The notes beneath the pieces are model-generated. The model had not been told where the DNA came from. It did not search any database and was given only the letters and a program-made list of their open reading frames with translations. From Mariniphaga sp964559175 (lineage in GTDB: Bacteria > Bacteroidota > Bacteroidia > Bacteroidales > Prolixibacteraceae), in assembly GCA_964559175.1 (NCBI GenBank), contig CAZLGT010000013.1, forward strand, positions 21,274-85,273: a DNA stretch of 64,000 nt, read 5' to 3'. Positions 1-10,540 of the stretch are shown here, in pieces; the stretch's first letter is position 1, and each line of letters opens with the position of its first letter. The translations under genes were made by a program, and so were the position numbers.

Positions 1-86
1 TTCACCACCAGATAGCCGGTTGTGGCTGCCATTCCGCTGAGAATTAAAATTCTGCCTCCGGTTTTTAAAAATTCTTTTCGGTTCAT
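1..86 (-). CDS. Exported protein, N-terminus only (runs off the window)
   Basis: Only the first 28 codons are visible. They read MNRKEFLKTGGRILILSGMA and continue into a hydrophobic stretch, so this is a signal peptide or N-terminal membrane anchor of the kind often seen on exported redox or iron-sulfur proteins. There is a single Arg-Lys near the start but no full twin-arginine motif. The gene follows the NHL propeller gene on the same strand after about 115 bases, so it is probably the last visible member of the propeller operon. Its function cannot be read from this fragment. Confidence 0.6.
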   Translation of the reverse strand, partial: MNRKEFLKTGGRILILSGMAATTGYLVV

Positions 87-200
87 CTCTTTTTAGTTCT
101 TTCGTTTTGCGGTGCACAGCGCATTCATTTTCAAATCAACGGATGTGGATGCACCTGCATTCTTTTTCACATTCCATAATCCCCCGATTAAAACCGGGGG

Positions 201-1163
201 CTATTTTTTGGGCTCGAACACCCGAATCACTTTCTTATCGAAATCGAGCGCATAAATATTGTTTTGGCTGTCGGCAGCCACATCGGGCGCCTGACCTTCG
301 TCAACAAATTTTGTGGGGGCTGCTACCACACCTTCAAACTCGCCCGAGCGTTTGTAGGTTTTAATGCGTACCAGACCTTTTTCGCTGGTTACAAAGCGTC
401 CGTCGTCCAAAAATGTAAAATGCGACGGATTACAGCAGCCGCTGAATCCCTCCGGCCTCATGCCAGTATTTTTCCAGTGGGATCTTAAATTTCCATTGAA
501 TGTATAATTTTCCAATGCATGAAGACCGGGATTTACAACCCAAAGCTCACCCACATCGTTAATGTCCAAATCGAAGCAGGGACTGGGAATGATAAACCCA
601 TGCAGAACACCTTCTTCGGCTTTGCCATCAAAATCCGTCAGGAATTCCCCGTCCGCTGAATACCTTACCACTTTGCGGTTTCCGGCATCGGCTACAAAAG
701 CATCATTTTCAGTAGCGGCAATGGCTGTTATCAGCGAATTTTCGCCCAACGACTCCCACTCGTTCAAAAGGTTACCATCTTTATCATAAACCAAAATTTG
801 GTTGTCAATTGCAATGTAAATGGTTTGGTTAAAAGCCTCAACTGCTTGCGGTTTACCGGGAAGGTTTAAATCATTCAGCAATGCGCCCGACAAATCAATA
901 ATTTTTACACTTTTATCCCCTGCCACATAAATTTTATCATCGTAAACGGCAATGGCAACCGGGTCTTCAAATCCTACCCTGAAATTTTTGGATTCCCGGT
1001 AATGAATCAGCTCCGGATCAACGTTTTTAAATTCATTTACATCGTAGGCAAACGGATTTGGTTTGCTGCGGTTGGGCCGGTCCGAAACATAATCGCCCAC
1101 AATAACCGCCACAATTACAACGGCCAGAATGAGAAGAAAAATGATGATTCCCTTGTTTTTCAT
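201..1163 (-). CDS. Membrane-anchored NHL-repeat beta-propeller protein
   Basis: This 320-residue protein starts with a short basic segment and a hydrophobic helix (about residues 5-23), with no clear cleavage site, so it is probably anchored in the inner membrane with the rest outside the cytoplasm. The remainder holds NHL-type blades, seen as recurring 'DPVAIAVYDDKIYVA', 'ITAIAATENDAFVAD', 'AGNRKVVRYSADGEFL' and 'VAADSQNNIYALDFD' segments. NHL propellers bind ligands or partners and rarely act as enzymes alone. It follows a PQQ-propeller gene by 10 bases in one operon. The ligand is unknown. Confidence 0.8.
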   Translation of the reverse strand: MKNKGIIIFLLILAVVIVAVIVGDYVSDRPNRSKPNPFAYDVNEFKNVDPELIHYRESKNFRVGFEDPVAIAVYDDKIYVAGDKSVKIIDLSGALLNDLNLPGKPQAVEAFNQTIYIAIDNQILVYDKDGNLLNEWESLGENSLITAIAATENDAFVADAGNRKVVRYSADGEFLTDFDGKAEEGVLHGFIIPSPCFDLDINDVGELWVVNPGLHALENYTFNGNLRSHWKNTGMRPEGFSGCCNPSHFTFLDDGRFVTSEKGLVRIKTYKRSGEFEGVVAAPTKFVDEGQAPDVAADSQNNIYALDFDKKVIRVFEPKK

Positions 1164-1173
1164 TTCTTTTTAA

Positions 1174-2598
1174 TTAAACGTTCAAATCGATACAAACCAC
1201 AGTAGTTGCATCGCGCATGATTAAATAACCGTTGGCTATGGCAAACGGCGCCCAGGCATCGTGCCCGTCTTCAATCACTTTATATTCATCAATCTGAATG
1301 TATCTTTCGGTGCTGGGCCGGGTAATAAACAGAGTGCCGTCGTCATTCAGAATGAACATTTTTCCATCGGCAATAAAGTACGGTCCCAACCCAAAACGGT
1401 TTTCAGAGCCGCTTGTCCAGACCATTTCCTGCGGATTGTTGGGATGTACGCACACCAACTGATTTCGTCCCGGCCCGCCATCTTTCGGAAGAATACCAAA
1501 CAGATGCCCGTTCCAGTAAAGCGGTGTTTGCTGTTCGCTGGCCAATCCATCACGGGGAGCATATTTCGTGATAATTTCGATGGAAAAATCCCCGTTATTT
1601 TCGGTTAATTCTGCCAACATTCCGCCTGCACCGTAACCGGCCGTCATGAATATCTTGCCATCGGGCATACAAACCGGCGAAGGTGCAATAACCGAATGAT
1701 TCCAAACGGTTGTTTGCCAAAGAATTTCACCTGCATCATCGCCGTCGGCTGCAATGCCTACGAGAGCGCCAATGGGGCTATACACATACATTTTTCGTCC
1801 GCCAAAAGTGTAGGGCATTACCGAAGAGTGCGACATTTTCCAGCCTTCAGGATTTGGCGTTTCCCAGAGTTTTTCGCCGGTTTCCATGTCGATGGCCACC
1901 ATCAGGGCATTTCCGCCAGTGGCGATAATGGCTTTTCCGTCGTCGATAAGCGGACACTGGCCGGTGTACCAAAGCGGCACTTCCGATTCGTATTCCCGCG
2001 CCACATCGAGTCCCCACAGAAAATCGCCGGTTTCGCGGTCGAGGCACATCACATGGCACATAGGCCCCATGGTTAGAATGTAATCTTCGGTAATTGCAGG
2101 AATAGTGCGCGACATACCGTGGTTTCGTTTAATATTCAAATTGTAGCCACGCACCCACATCTCCTTTCCGTCGATTAGTGAGTAACACCGCAATATATCG
2201 GCGCGTTCCTCTTCGTCGTAATCAAGTATATAAACCAGCCCTTCGTAAATGGCCGCACCGGAGTGACCCTCACCCAGCTCTTTCGACCATAAAATTTTTG
2301 GGCCATCGTTGCCGAAATTATCGATGAGCTTCACCGGCGATTTGGAAATGTTGTCGAAATCTTCTCCCCTGAACCGGGGCCAGGTTTCCGATAATTCAGT
2401 GTAACTTTCAGCAAACTGCTCGAAATATTCACCAATTTCCACATCCTGTGCCTCGGCGCCAGCACCGCGATTATCGGCCCCTTCAATATGTATTTCAAAA
2501 TCATGCGTAGGATCGGCACGCAGCCACCAAAACAGGAATACCAGGGAAATGATTCCCAGGGAGTACGAAACAATTTTTATGATTTGTTTACTGTCCAT
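1174..2598 (-). CDS. Membrane-anchored PQQ-type beta-propeller protein
   Basis: A 474-residue protein with an N-terminal transmembrane helix (about residues 9-26) and a periplasmic PQQ-like propeller. Blades show the family pattern of a hydrophobic strand, a 'DG/TG' turn and 'W', for example 'VYILDYDEEERADILRCY', 'VMCLDRETGDFLWGLDV' and 'MVAIDMETGEKLWETPNP'. It is the most divergent of four tandem paralogues and the only one with a retained anchor. The ATG abuts the TAG of the upstream gene. No cytochrome c motif (CxxCH) is present, so it is not a standard quinohaemoprotein dehydrogenase; a binding or scaffold role is possible. Confidence 0.82.
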   Translation of the reverse strand: MDSKQIIKIVSYSLGIISLVFLFWWLRADPTHDFEIHIEGADNRGAGAEAQDVEIGEYFEQFAESYTELSETWPRFRGEDFDNISKSPVKLIDNFGNDGPKILWSKELGEGHSGAAIYEGLVYILDYDEEERADILRCYSLIDGKEMWVRGYNLNIKRNHGMSRTIPAITEDYILTMGPMCHVMCLDRETGDFLWGLDVAREYESEVPLWYTGQCPLIDDGKAIIATGGNALMVAIDMETGEKLWETPNPEGWKMSHSSVMPYTFGGRKMYVYSPIGALVGIAADGDDAGEILWQTTVWNHSVIAPSPVCMPDGKIFMTAGYGAGGMLAELTENNGDFSIEIITKYAPRDGLASEQQTPLYWNGHLFGILPKDGGPGRNQLVCVHPNNPQEMVWTSGSENRFGLGPYFIADGKMFILNDDGTLFITRPSTERYIQIDEYKVIEDGHDAWAPFAIANGYLIMRDATTVVCIDLNV

Positions 2599-3876
2599 CT
2601 ATGCTTTTATATTGTACACCATTAAAACATCGCCATGCCTGATGAAAAGTTTCCCCTTGTAAATGGCCGGGTGTGCCCAGTGCGGACCAGTGCCGGTATC
2701 TACTGTAAATGTACTTACTATTTTCAATTTTTCGGCTGAAGGTTCAACCAAAGCTATGTTCCCGCTTTTTTCTTCATAAAAATAAAGCATTCCGTCGGCA
2801 TAAATTACGGAACCTTTGTTAAACCATTCTTCATCCCAGTGCGTTTCACCGGATTCCCAGTCAACACAGGCCCAACGGCCACGTGAATTGTGTTGCCAGT
2901 TCGATCCGTATATTTTCCTGTCAACCAGCACCACACCGCCATGGTGGGTATTGAGGTCTTTATTTTTCCACTTCAGTTCTGCTGATTGATTACCGGATGT
3001 GATGGAAAACATGGTGGCCGGATGATCGTATCCGCTGGTTACAAAAACCTTGCTGTTAAAATAGATTGCAGGATTTGTTTGTGCCCCTCTGCCCTGATGG
3101 GTTGAATGAAACTGAATCAAATCGTAATGCCAAATGATTTCTCCGTTTTCGGGATTAACCGCAATCAGATTTTTTGCTGTTTGAACCAAAATGATATCGT
3201 CGCCCCGGTGGTTAATTAGAACCGAAGAAGCATACGATTTTTCTCCGCCCAGACTTCTTGTTTTCCAAATTTCGGAGCCATCTTTTTTATTAAAAGCAAC
3301 CATGGTCACTTTTTCGCCTCCTGTGGCAAACACAACCAAATCATTTACTATCAAAGGACTTTCAGAATCACCATGACGCGGAACTTCTCCGTTGTATTTA
3401 TCCACGGCATCCACACGCCATAAAATTTGGCCGGAATTGGCATCGATGCAGCAAAGTTGACCTGTTCCGCTGGCCACATACAATTTACCTTTTTCGAAAG
3501 TTGGTGTGCAGCGGCTGTCGGAATAAGTACGAATCCAGGAACGGCCATAATTCGTTTCCCAAAGCAACTGCCCATTCATATCAAAGGCAGAAATAGCATC
3601 CGTTTCGTCATTTTTGATACCTGTAACGAAAATTTTTCCATCGGCCACAACCGGCTGTGAATACCCTTTCCCGATACTTTCAATTTTCAGCACCAATTCA
3701 GGACCTTCTTCCGGCCATTCTTTCAGCAGGCCGGTTTCCGGATAGTGACCGGTTCGGTCAACTCCCCGGAATTCAACAATTTCCTGGGATATAAGAGTGG
3801 TAGAAAATAAAATTGAAAACAGGATTAAAAGCATTCTCATTATTAATTTTTTTTTGGGAAATGAAAACATATTCAT
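2599..3876 (-). CDS. Exported PQQ-type beta-propeller protein (paralogue 2)
   Basis: A 425-residue protein with a hydrophobic signal peptide (about residues 12-30, ending near 'LISQ') followed by a PQQ/BamB-like propeller. It opens with 'EFRGVDRTGHYPETGLLKEW', a motif shared with the next two genes, and ends with a 'GPHWAHPAIYKGKLFIRHGD' blade that is also shared. Inner methionines at residues 13 and 15 would give a shorter signal peptide and are alternative starts. The gene sits between two paralogues in a tight leftward operon. It is probably periplasmic; its substrate is unknown. Confidence 0.82.
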   Translation of the reverse strand: MNMFSFPKKKLIMRMLLILFSILFSTTLISQEIVEFRGVDRTGHYPETGLLKEWPEEGPELVLKIESIGKGYSQPVVADGKIFVTGIKNDETDAISAFDMNGQLLWETNYGRSWIRTYSDSRCTPTFEKGKLYVASGTGQLCCIDANSGQILWRVDAVDKYNGEVPRHGDSESPLIVNDLVVFATGGEKVTMVAFNKKDGSEIWKTRSLGGEKSYASSVLINHRGDDIILVQTAKNLIAVNPENGEIIWHYDLIQFHSTHQGRGAQTNPAIYFNSKVFVTSGYDHPATMFSITSGNQSAELKWKNKDLNTHHGGVVLVDRKIYGSNWQHNSRGRWACVDWESGETHWDEEWFNKGSVIYADGMLYFYEEKSGNIALVEPSAEKLKIVSTFTVDTGTGPHWAHPAIYKGKLFIRHGDVLMVYNIKA

Positions 3877-3889
3877 TTCATTCCGGATG

Positions 3890-5128
3890 TTACTTATCCT
3901 TTATGTCATAAACAAAAAGAACTTCACCATGCCGAATCAGCAACTTCCCGTCGGCAATAAACGGATGTGCCCAATGCGGCCCGGCGCCTTTGGTAATGCG
4001 AAACTGGCTTATAACCTCAAAACCATCGGGTGTGGGTTTTACCAGGCCCACAGATCCGCGTTCGTTGTATGCATACAACATACCGTCGGCCATCACCAGT
4101 GCACCTTTACTGTCCCAATCGTCCACATATTTGATTTCGCCGGTATCCCAAACCATACAAACCCAGCGGCCACGCCGGTTATCGTACCAGTTTGATCCGT
4201 AGATATGTTCCTCATAAATGACCACACCATGATGGTGGTTGTCTAAAGTCCGGTCAATAAACTTTTCGGAAACCGACGTACCGGTGGAATCCATTTTCAG
4301 CATAACGGCATGGTAATCATAGCCCATGCTTAAGAAAATTTCATCTTCTTTAAAAATGGGTGTATTTGCCCAGATTAACCCTTCACGATCCCATTTTTCC
4401 GAATCAAGATATTTGTAGTACCAGGCCAGTTCCCCGGTTTCAGGATGAATTGCCATCAAATGGGTACCAATCATGGCCAAAATGTAACGAACATCCTTGT
4501 ATTCATAAATGGTTGCCGAGGCATAGGCACGCGGGCCACCCAGCGATTTCGTCTGCCAGACAGGTTCGCCGGTCATTTTATTCAAAGCCACAACACTTGT
4601 TTTGGAACCTGCCGGAGTGCTAATAATTTTGTCATCAACAATAAGCGGGGTTTCAGAGTTTCCCCAGGTTCCGTATTCTGTTTCAAACTGTTCATCCACA
4701 GCCACAGCCCAGATTTCTTTACCCGTATCACGATTTAAACATACCACTCGTCCGGTACCACTTTGTACGTAAATTCTTTCATCTTCCACAACCGGTGTAC
4801 TGCGGGTATCGGGAAACGATTGGTTCCAAGCCCTTCCGTAGGAAACCTGCCATTTCACATTTCCCTGCAAATCCAATGCGGTGAGATAATCCAGCGTGTC
4901 AATCATTCCGGTTATATATATCATATCACCAACCAGTATGGGCGACGACCATCCTTTTCCTATGTCCCCGGCCTCGAGAAGGATTTCAGGACCGTTCTCC
5001 GGCCATTCTTTCAACAGCCCGGTATCAGGAAAATGCCCGTCACGGTCGGGTCCACGCCACTGCACCAGTTGGGCATAAGAAGACGAAACAAATAAAACTA
5101 AAAGTATTCCAGACAAAATTTTTTTCAT
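3890..5128 (-). CDS. Exported PQQ-type beta-propeller protein (paralogue 3)
   Basis: A 412-residue protein beginning MKKILSGILLVLFVSSSYAQ, a clear signal peptide. Blades include 'VVCLNRDTGKEIWAVAV', 'VVALNKMTGEPVWQTKSLGG' and 'LMAIHPETGELAWYYKYLD'. It matches its downstream neighbour (2599-3876) closely over the whole length, including the 'WRGPDRDGHFPDTGLLKEWP' opening and the 'GAGPHWAHPFIADGKLLIRH' end, so the two look like a recent duplication. Thirteen bases separate them. There is no haem motif and no obvious catalytic motif. Confidence 0.82.
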   Translation of the reverse strand: MKKILSGILLVLFVSSSYAQLVQWRGPDRDGHFPDTGLLKEWPENGPEILLEAGDIGKGWSSPILVGDMIYITGMIDTLDYLTALDLQGNVKWQVSYGRAWNQSFPDTRSTPVVEDERIYVQSGTGRVVCLNRDTGKEIWAVAVDEQFETEYGTWGNSETPLIVDDKIISTPAGSKTSVVALNKMTGEPVWQTKSLGGPRAYASATIYEYKDVRYILAMIGTHLMAIHPETGELAWYYKYLDSEKWDREGLIWANTPIFKEDEIFLSMGYDYHAVMLKMDSTGTSVSEKFIDRTLDNHHHGVVIYEEHIYGSNWYDNRRGRWVCMVWDTGEIKYVDDWDSKGALVMADGMLYAYNERGSVGLVKPTPDGFEVISQFRITKGAGPHWAHPFIADGKLLIRHGEVLFVYDIKDK

Positions 5129-5229
5129 TATTGAATTTATTAATTTATAAAGATTTAAACGGGTATTTTTAAACTAAACAGTTGTTAAAACCAAACCAAT
5201 GCTCCAAACAAAAATTTCAGAAACTGTCG

Positions 5230-6444
5230 TTATTTAATTTTATATGCAATGAGGGTATTCCCGTGGCGCAGGTAAAGCCTGCCTTCGTTTATTACCGGAT
5301 GAGACCAGTGCTGTCCTGATCCAAGCTCGACCTTGGTTTGGCTTACCAGATTAAACCTTGTTGGGGTAGCCTCTGCCAGTCCCAGTTCTCCCCTGTCGCT
5401 GTAACAGTAAAGCATTCCGTCGGCAGCCACAACAACCCCTTTTCCAATATCGGTTGAAGCATATTTTTCCTCGCCGGTTTTCCAGTTCACACAACGCCAT
5501 TGCCGGTTATTATCGCCCGAACCATAAAGATAGCCGTCAATTAGTACCATGCCGCCAATACGGTTGTCGAGCTTATCGTTAAACCAGGCTTTTTTTACAC
5601 TGCTCCCGTCGGCACTTAATTCGAGCTTAACACCACCCTGTCCGTAACCACTGAAGCAGAAAAGACCTCCATCGTGGTAAATGGGTGTATTGGCATGAAC
5701 CTGGTAACGGTTGGTTTGCGGGTGCGACCAAAGCATTTTTCCATCCCCGGCATCGAGTCCGATGATGTGGTCGGCAGTCATGGTAACCAATAATTTTCGC
5801 GAAGGTAATTCTACCAGAAGCGGGGTGCAGTAGGCCGAAAGTTCACCTTTGCCGGGTGACGACCACACCAGATTTCCGTTGAAACGGTTCAGGGCAACTA
5901 CATTGTTTCTGCTTCCTCCGGGAGTTATAAAAATCAAATCACCATCAACAACGGGTGTTTCAGTAACTCCCCAACGGATATTTTTACCGTCGAAATCATT
6001 AAATACATCCTTGCGCCATTTTGTTTCGCCGTTATTGGCATCCATGCATGTTAAAACGCCGTGACCGGAATAAACGTAAAGCAAATCGCCGGCAATAACC
6101 GGAGTTGAGCGGGCACCGGGATAGCTTTCATGAAATTCCTCTCCGTAGGGAACTTTCCATTTTAAACCACCAAATAAAGAGAGTGCGTAAACATAACCTG
6201 TAGTCCCTTCCATTCCGGTAAGGTAGATCATTTCGTTGGCAAAAGCCGGAGATGAATGTCCTTCTCCCAGTCCATCAAAATGCCAGATTATCTCAGGCCC
6301 TGGGGCTAGCCATTGTTTCAACAGCCCCGTTTCGTTGTAAACACCGTTGCCGTTAGGTCCCCTCCACTTGGTAGGAGTTTGAGAAAATAGTGTTAATCCG
6401 GTGAAAACAAGAATGATGAATAGAGAAATTGCCCTTTTATACAT
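5230..6444 (-). CDS. Exported PQQ-type beta-propeller protein (paralogue 4, first gene of the operon)
   Basis: A 404-residue protein with a signal peptide ('ISLFIILVFTGLTLFSQ') and a PQQ-like propeller. It opens with 'KWRGPNGNGVYNETGLLKQW' and repeats blade cores such as 'LTCMDANNGETKWRKDV' and 'VVALNRFNGNLVWSSPG'. It is the most upstream of the four paralogues, about 100 bases before the next, and a 16-base perfect palindrome lies about 46 bases upstream of its start. The domain is an established family; a role in sensing or handling an extracytoplasmic substrate is inference only. Confidence 0.82.
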   Translation of the reverse strand: MYKRAISLFIILVFTGLTLFSQTPTKWRGPNGNGVYNETGLLKQWLAPGPEIIWHFDGLGEGHSSPAFANEMIYLTGMEGTTGYVYALSLFGGLKWKVPYGEEFHESYPGARSTPVIAGDLLYVYSGHGVLTCMDANNGETKWRKDVFNDFDGKNIRWGVTETPVVDGDLIFITPGGSRNNVVALNRFNGNLVWSSPGKGELSAYCTPLLVELPSRKLLVTMTADHIIGLDAGDGKMLWSHPQTNRYQVHANTPIYHDGGLFCFSGYGQGGVKLELSADGSSVKKAWFNDKLDNRIGGMVLIDGYLYGSGDNNRQWRCVNWKTGEEKYASTDIGKGVVVAADGMLYCYSDRGELGLAEATPTRFNLVSQTKVELGSGQHWSHPVINEGRLYLRHGNTLIAYKIK

Positions 6445-6489
6445 TGTCTTTCAGTTTTAAATTAATTGCCTAAAAATAAAACCAATAAG

Positions 6490-6505
6490 TGAATTGTACA
6501 ATTCA
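6490..6505. promoter_or_regulatory. 16-base perfect palindrome upstream of the propeller operon
   Basis: TGAATTGTACAATTCA is a perfect palindrome with no spacer, lying in the 157-base gap between the first propeller gene and the toxin gene. Its place upstream of an operon suggests an operator for a dimeric regulator. No perfect TANNTTTG box lies beside it on the minus strand, so the promoter itself is not defined. Confidence 0.4.
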
Positions 6506-6601
6506 GCGCCCTAATTTATTACATGTCTAAATAGTAATATATGTTCACACTTTGTTAAGAAGTCGTTAACAAAAAACTGCATGGAATTTTAATTTACCAA
6601 A

Positions 6602-6880
6602 TTAAAATGGAAACTTCTGAAATTTTACAAAACCAAAAACTTCTATTGTGTTCTGATTAATGCGAAAAACGATGGTATAACCCATAAAAATAAGGTCACG
6701 AATATTTGGGTCATCAAAATAGACAGATTTTCGAAATTGCATTGGGTTTCTTTTGGCTTTGGCAATACGCTTAATCAACTCATAATTAAACTTCCTAGCT
6801 CTTGAAGGACTATCCAAAGAGATATAGTCAAGTTGATTTTCCAGCCGATTGATAAAAGATTCTTTATAAACGATTTTCAT
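6602..6880 (-). CDS. RelE/ParE-superfamily toxin
   Basis: A 92-residue basic protein with the RelE/ParE fold pattern. It begins MKIVYKESFINRLENQLDYI, has a helix containing 'SPSRARKFNYELIKRI', then 'NPMQFRKSVYFDDPNIRDLI', and ends in strands 'YTIVFRINQNTIEVFGFV'. Members are usually mRNA interferases or gyrase poisons; which applies cannot be told here. Its start overlaps the end of the antitoxin gene by 17 bases, the usual antitoxin-first order. The frame is intact. Confidence 0.8.
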   Translation of the reverse strand: MKIVYKESFINRLENQLDYISLDSPSRARKFNYELIKRIAKAKRNPMQFRKSVYFDDPNIRDLIFMGYTIVFRINQNTIEVFGFVKFQKFPF

Positions 6881-7112
6881 GCTTTTTAATCATCTTTTCC
6901 AACCTGTATTCAGCCTCTTCTTCTGAAAGAAACTTCGCGCTACCATTAAGAATTTCATTTAATTCTTCCTCGAGATACTTTTTATTTTCAATGAAAGTTT
7001 TCTCGTCGGTTTCCTCAACAATAATCTCAAGTTCATCTTTTGAAAACTTGCTAAGCCACCACAATACGTTTTCGTATATTTTATCACTTATTTTGAGTCG
7101 GATAGAATGCAT
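6864..7112 (-). CDS. Antitoxin of the RelE/ParE-type pair
   Basis: An 82-residue acidic protein starting MHSIRLKISDKIYENVLWWL, with 'FSKDELEIIVEE' and a long charged helix 'NKKYLEEELNEILNGSA' typical of type II antitoxins that wrap around the toxin. It precedes and overlaps the toxin gene. Function is assigned mainly from this arrangement and from the toxin family, since the sequence itself is poorly conserved. A consensus -7 box and a palindrome lie just upstream, which fits autorepression by the complex. Confidence 0.72.
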   Translation of the reverse strand: MHSIRLKISDKIYENVLWWLSKFSKDELEIIVEETDEKTFIENKKYLEEELNEILNGSAKFLSEEEAEYRLEKMIKKHENRL

Positions 7113-7128
7113 ATCAAATCTTTTTTAT

Positions 7129-7145
7129 CAAAGATATTTAAATAT
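7129..7145 (-). promoter_or_regulatory. Promoter -7 box and overlapping palindrome of the toxin-antitoxin pair
   Basis: On the minus strand TATCTTTG (7129-7136) matches the Bacteroidota -7 consensus TANNTTTG, 16 bases before the antitoxin ATG. The 12-base palindrome ATATTTAAATAT (7134-7145) overlaps it, so a bound repressor would block the promoter. The leader would be about 10 bases. Confidence 0.5.
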
Positions 7146-7169
7146 TTTTTAACCACGATGAAAGACGGT

Positions 7170-8984
<1,815 letters not shown>

Positions 8985-9003
8985 TGTTTTCTGATTTGGC
9001 GGG

Positions 9004-9032
9004 CAAAAGTAAAAAAGAAAATCATTGCCCAA
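9004..9032 (-). promoter_or_regulatory. Promoter of typA
   Basis: On the minus strand TTG (9030-9032), an 18-base spacer and TACTTTTG (9004-9011) fit the Bacteroidota consensus TTG-N17-23-TANNTTTG. The -7 box ends 19 bases before the ATG at 8984, which supports that start and implies a leader of about 13 bases. Confidence 0.6.
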
Positions 9033-9125
9033 ATAACAGGTCAGCAAAATAACAATTGCTAAACGAAAGAATTAATATTCAGCATGAAAGATTATTTCTT
9101 TTCGTTTTGGAGATTATAAACCATT

Positions 9126-10499
9126 CTAATTCAAAGCGAACTCTTTCTTCTGAAGCATACGGTAAATGGTAGATTTACCAATGCCCAGTTTTTTGGCTAC
9201 CAGCCGAACGTTTTGATTGTATTTGTTCAAAAAATGTTTAATGATGTCGTAATTGTAATCTTCCAGCAATTTTTCATTTGACAAAATATTTTGCACATTT
9301 TCGTCCACGCTCATATTCAAATGTGCCGGTTTAATTTTATCACCGTTGGTCATTACACAGGCCAGTTCCATTACGGCTTTCAGCTCACGGATATTCCCCG
9401 GATAGTGATATGTTCGCAGAAGTTGTTTGGACTCATCTGTAATGGTCTTGGGGTCCATGTTGTTTTCCCTGCAAAACTCATTTACAAAATATTTGGCAAG
9501 CAAAATAACGTCGTTGCCTCTCTGTCGAAGCGGCGGAAGCTCAATAGGTAACCCAAGCAACCGGTAATAGAGGTCTTGCCTGAACTTTCCTTCTTTTACC
9601 AGGTCGGCCATATTTTTATGGGTAGCTGTAAGAATTCGCACATCGAGAGAAATATTTTCTGAACCACCGAGCCTTACCAGTTCACGCTCCTGAATTACAC
9701 GCAGCAGTTTGGCCTGTACGTTCAAATCGAGATCGGCAATTTCGTCTAAAAAGAGGGTACCTGTATTTGCAAGTTCAAATTTTCCCAGCTTCCGGAAATC
9801 AGCTCCGGTAAATGCTCCTTTTTCATGACCAAACAATTCGCTTTCCACCAGGCCATCGGGGATAGCAGAAACGTTAACGGCAATAAAAGGCTTGTTGCTG
9901 CGTGGCGAATTGTAGTGAATACCTTTGGCAACCAGCTCCTTACCCGTTCCTGTTTCACCACATATTGAAACTGAAATGTTTGTTTGAACGGCCTTCTCCA
10001 TTAACCCGAAAACATGATCGATTTCCCGGCTGTTTCCTTTGATGAGTTTTTTGAAACTGTAATGATCTTTGATGGCATCTTTCAAACGGGTGTTTTCCTG
10101 CTTAAGCTGATCGGAGTGATAAATGTTCTTAATAATGTTTGTCAACTTCTCGCGGGTATCGGGTGCTTTCATAATGTAATCATAAGCACCGTCTTTCATC
10201 AACTCTATTGCTGTATTGATGCTTTCCTGCGCCGAAATGATGATGACATGTGTATTTGGCGCTCTTTTCTGAATCTCCTTCAGCACCTCATGCCCGGTCA
10301 TATCGGGGAGGGTATAATCGAGTGTTATTACGTCGGGTTGTTCATCCAGACTGGTAATGCAGTCTTTCCCGTTATAAAAAACCTTCACCTGGTAATGATT
10401 GTCGATGAGCTGTTTTTTCAAAACCTGGGCATAAAGCTTGTTGTCTTCAACAATGAAGATTTTGTATCTGATACTGCTTTTTGGGTTGGCCATCTTCAA
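9126..10499 (-). CDS. NtrC-family sigma-54-dependent response regulator
   Basis: A 457-residue protein with three parts. A receiver domain (about 10-125) carries the phosphorylatable Asp in 'DVITLDYTLPDMTG'. A AAA+ domain (about 150-380) has Walker A 'GETGTGKE', the sigma-54 contact loop 'GAFTGA' and Walker B 'GTLFLDEIADL'. A Fis-type helix-turn-helix ends the protein ('VRLVAKKLGIGKSTIYRML'). It should activate sigma-54 promoters when phosphorylated. No histidine kinase gene lies in the window, so it is an orphan here. ATG at 10493 is an equally good start. A perfect 11-base inverted repeat lies upstream. Confidence 0.93.
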   Translation of the reverse strand: MKMANPKSSIRYKIFIVEDNKLYAQVLKKQLIDNHYQVKVFYNGKDCITSLDEQPDVITLDYTLPDMTGHEVLKEIQKRAPNTHVIIISAQESINTAIELMKDGAYDYIMKAPDTREKLTNIIKNIYHSDQLKQENTRLKDAIKDHYSFKKLIKGNSREIDHVFGLMEKAVQTNISVSICGETGTGKELVAKGIHYNSPRSNKPFIAVNVSAIPDGLVESELFGHEKGAFTGADFRKLGKFELANTGTLFLDEIADLDLNVQAKLLRVIQERELVRLGGSENISLDVRILTATHKNMADLVKEGKFRQDLYYRLLGLPIELPPLRQRGNDVILLAKYFVNEFCRENNMDPKTITDESKQLLRTYHYPGNIRELKAVMELACVMTNGDKIKPAHLNMSVDENVQNILSNEKLLEDYNYDIIKHFLNKYNQNVRLVAKKLGIGKSTIYRMLQKKEFALN

Positions 10500-10540
10500 A
10501 TGATTTTAATTAATCGTCCATTATTTCTAAAAATCTGTAC

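Noticed and set aside
1174..6444. Quinoprotein alcohol dehydrogenase assignment for the PQQ propellers
   Set aside because: The proteins are about 400-470 residues, lack cytochrome c motifs and the vicinal Cys pair of those enzymes, and look like BamB-type or generic PQQ-repeat proteins.
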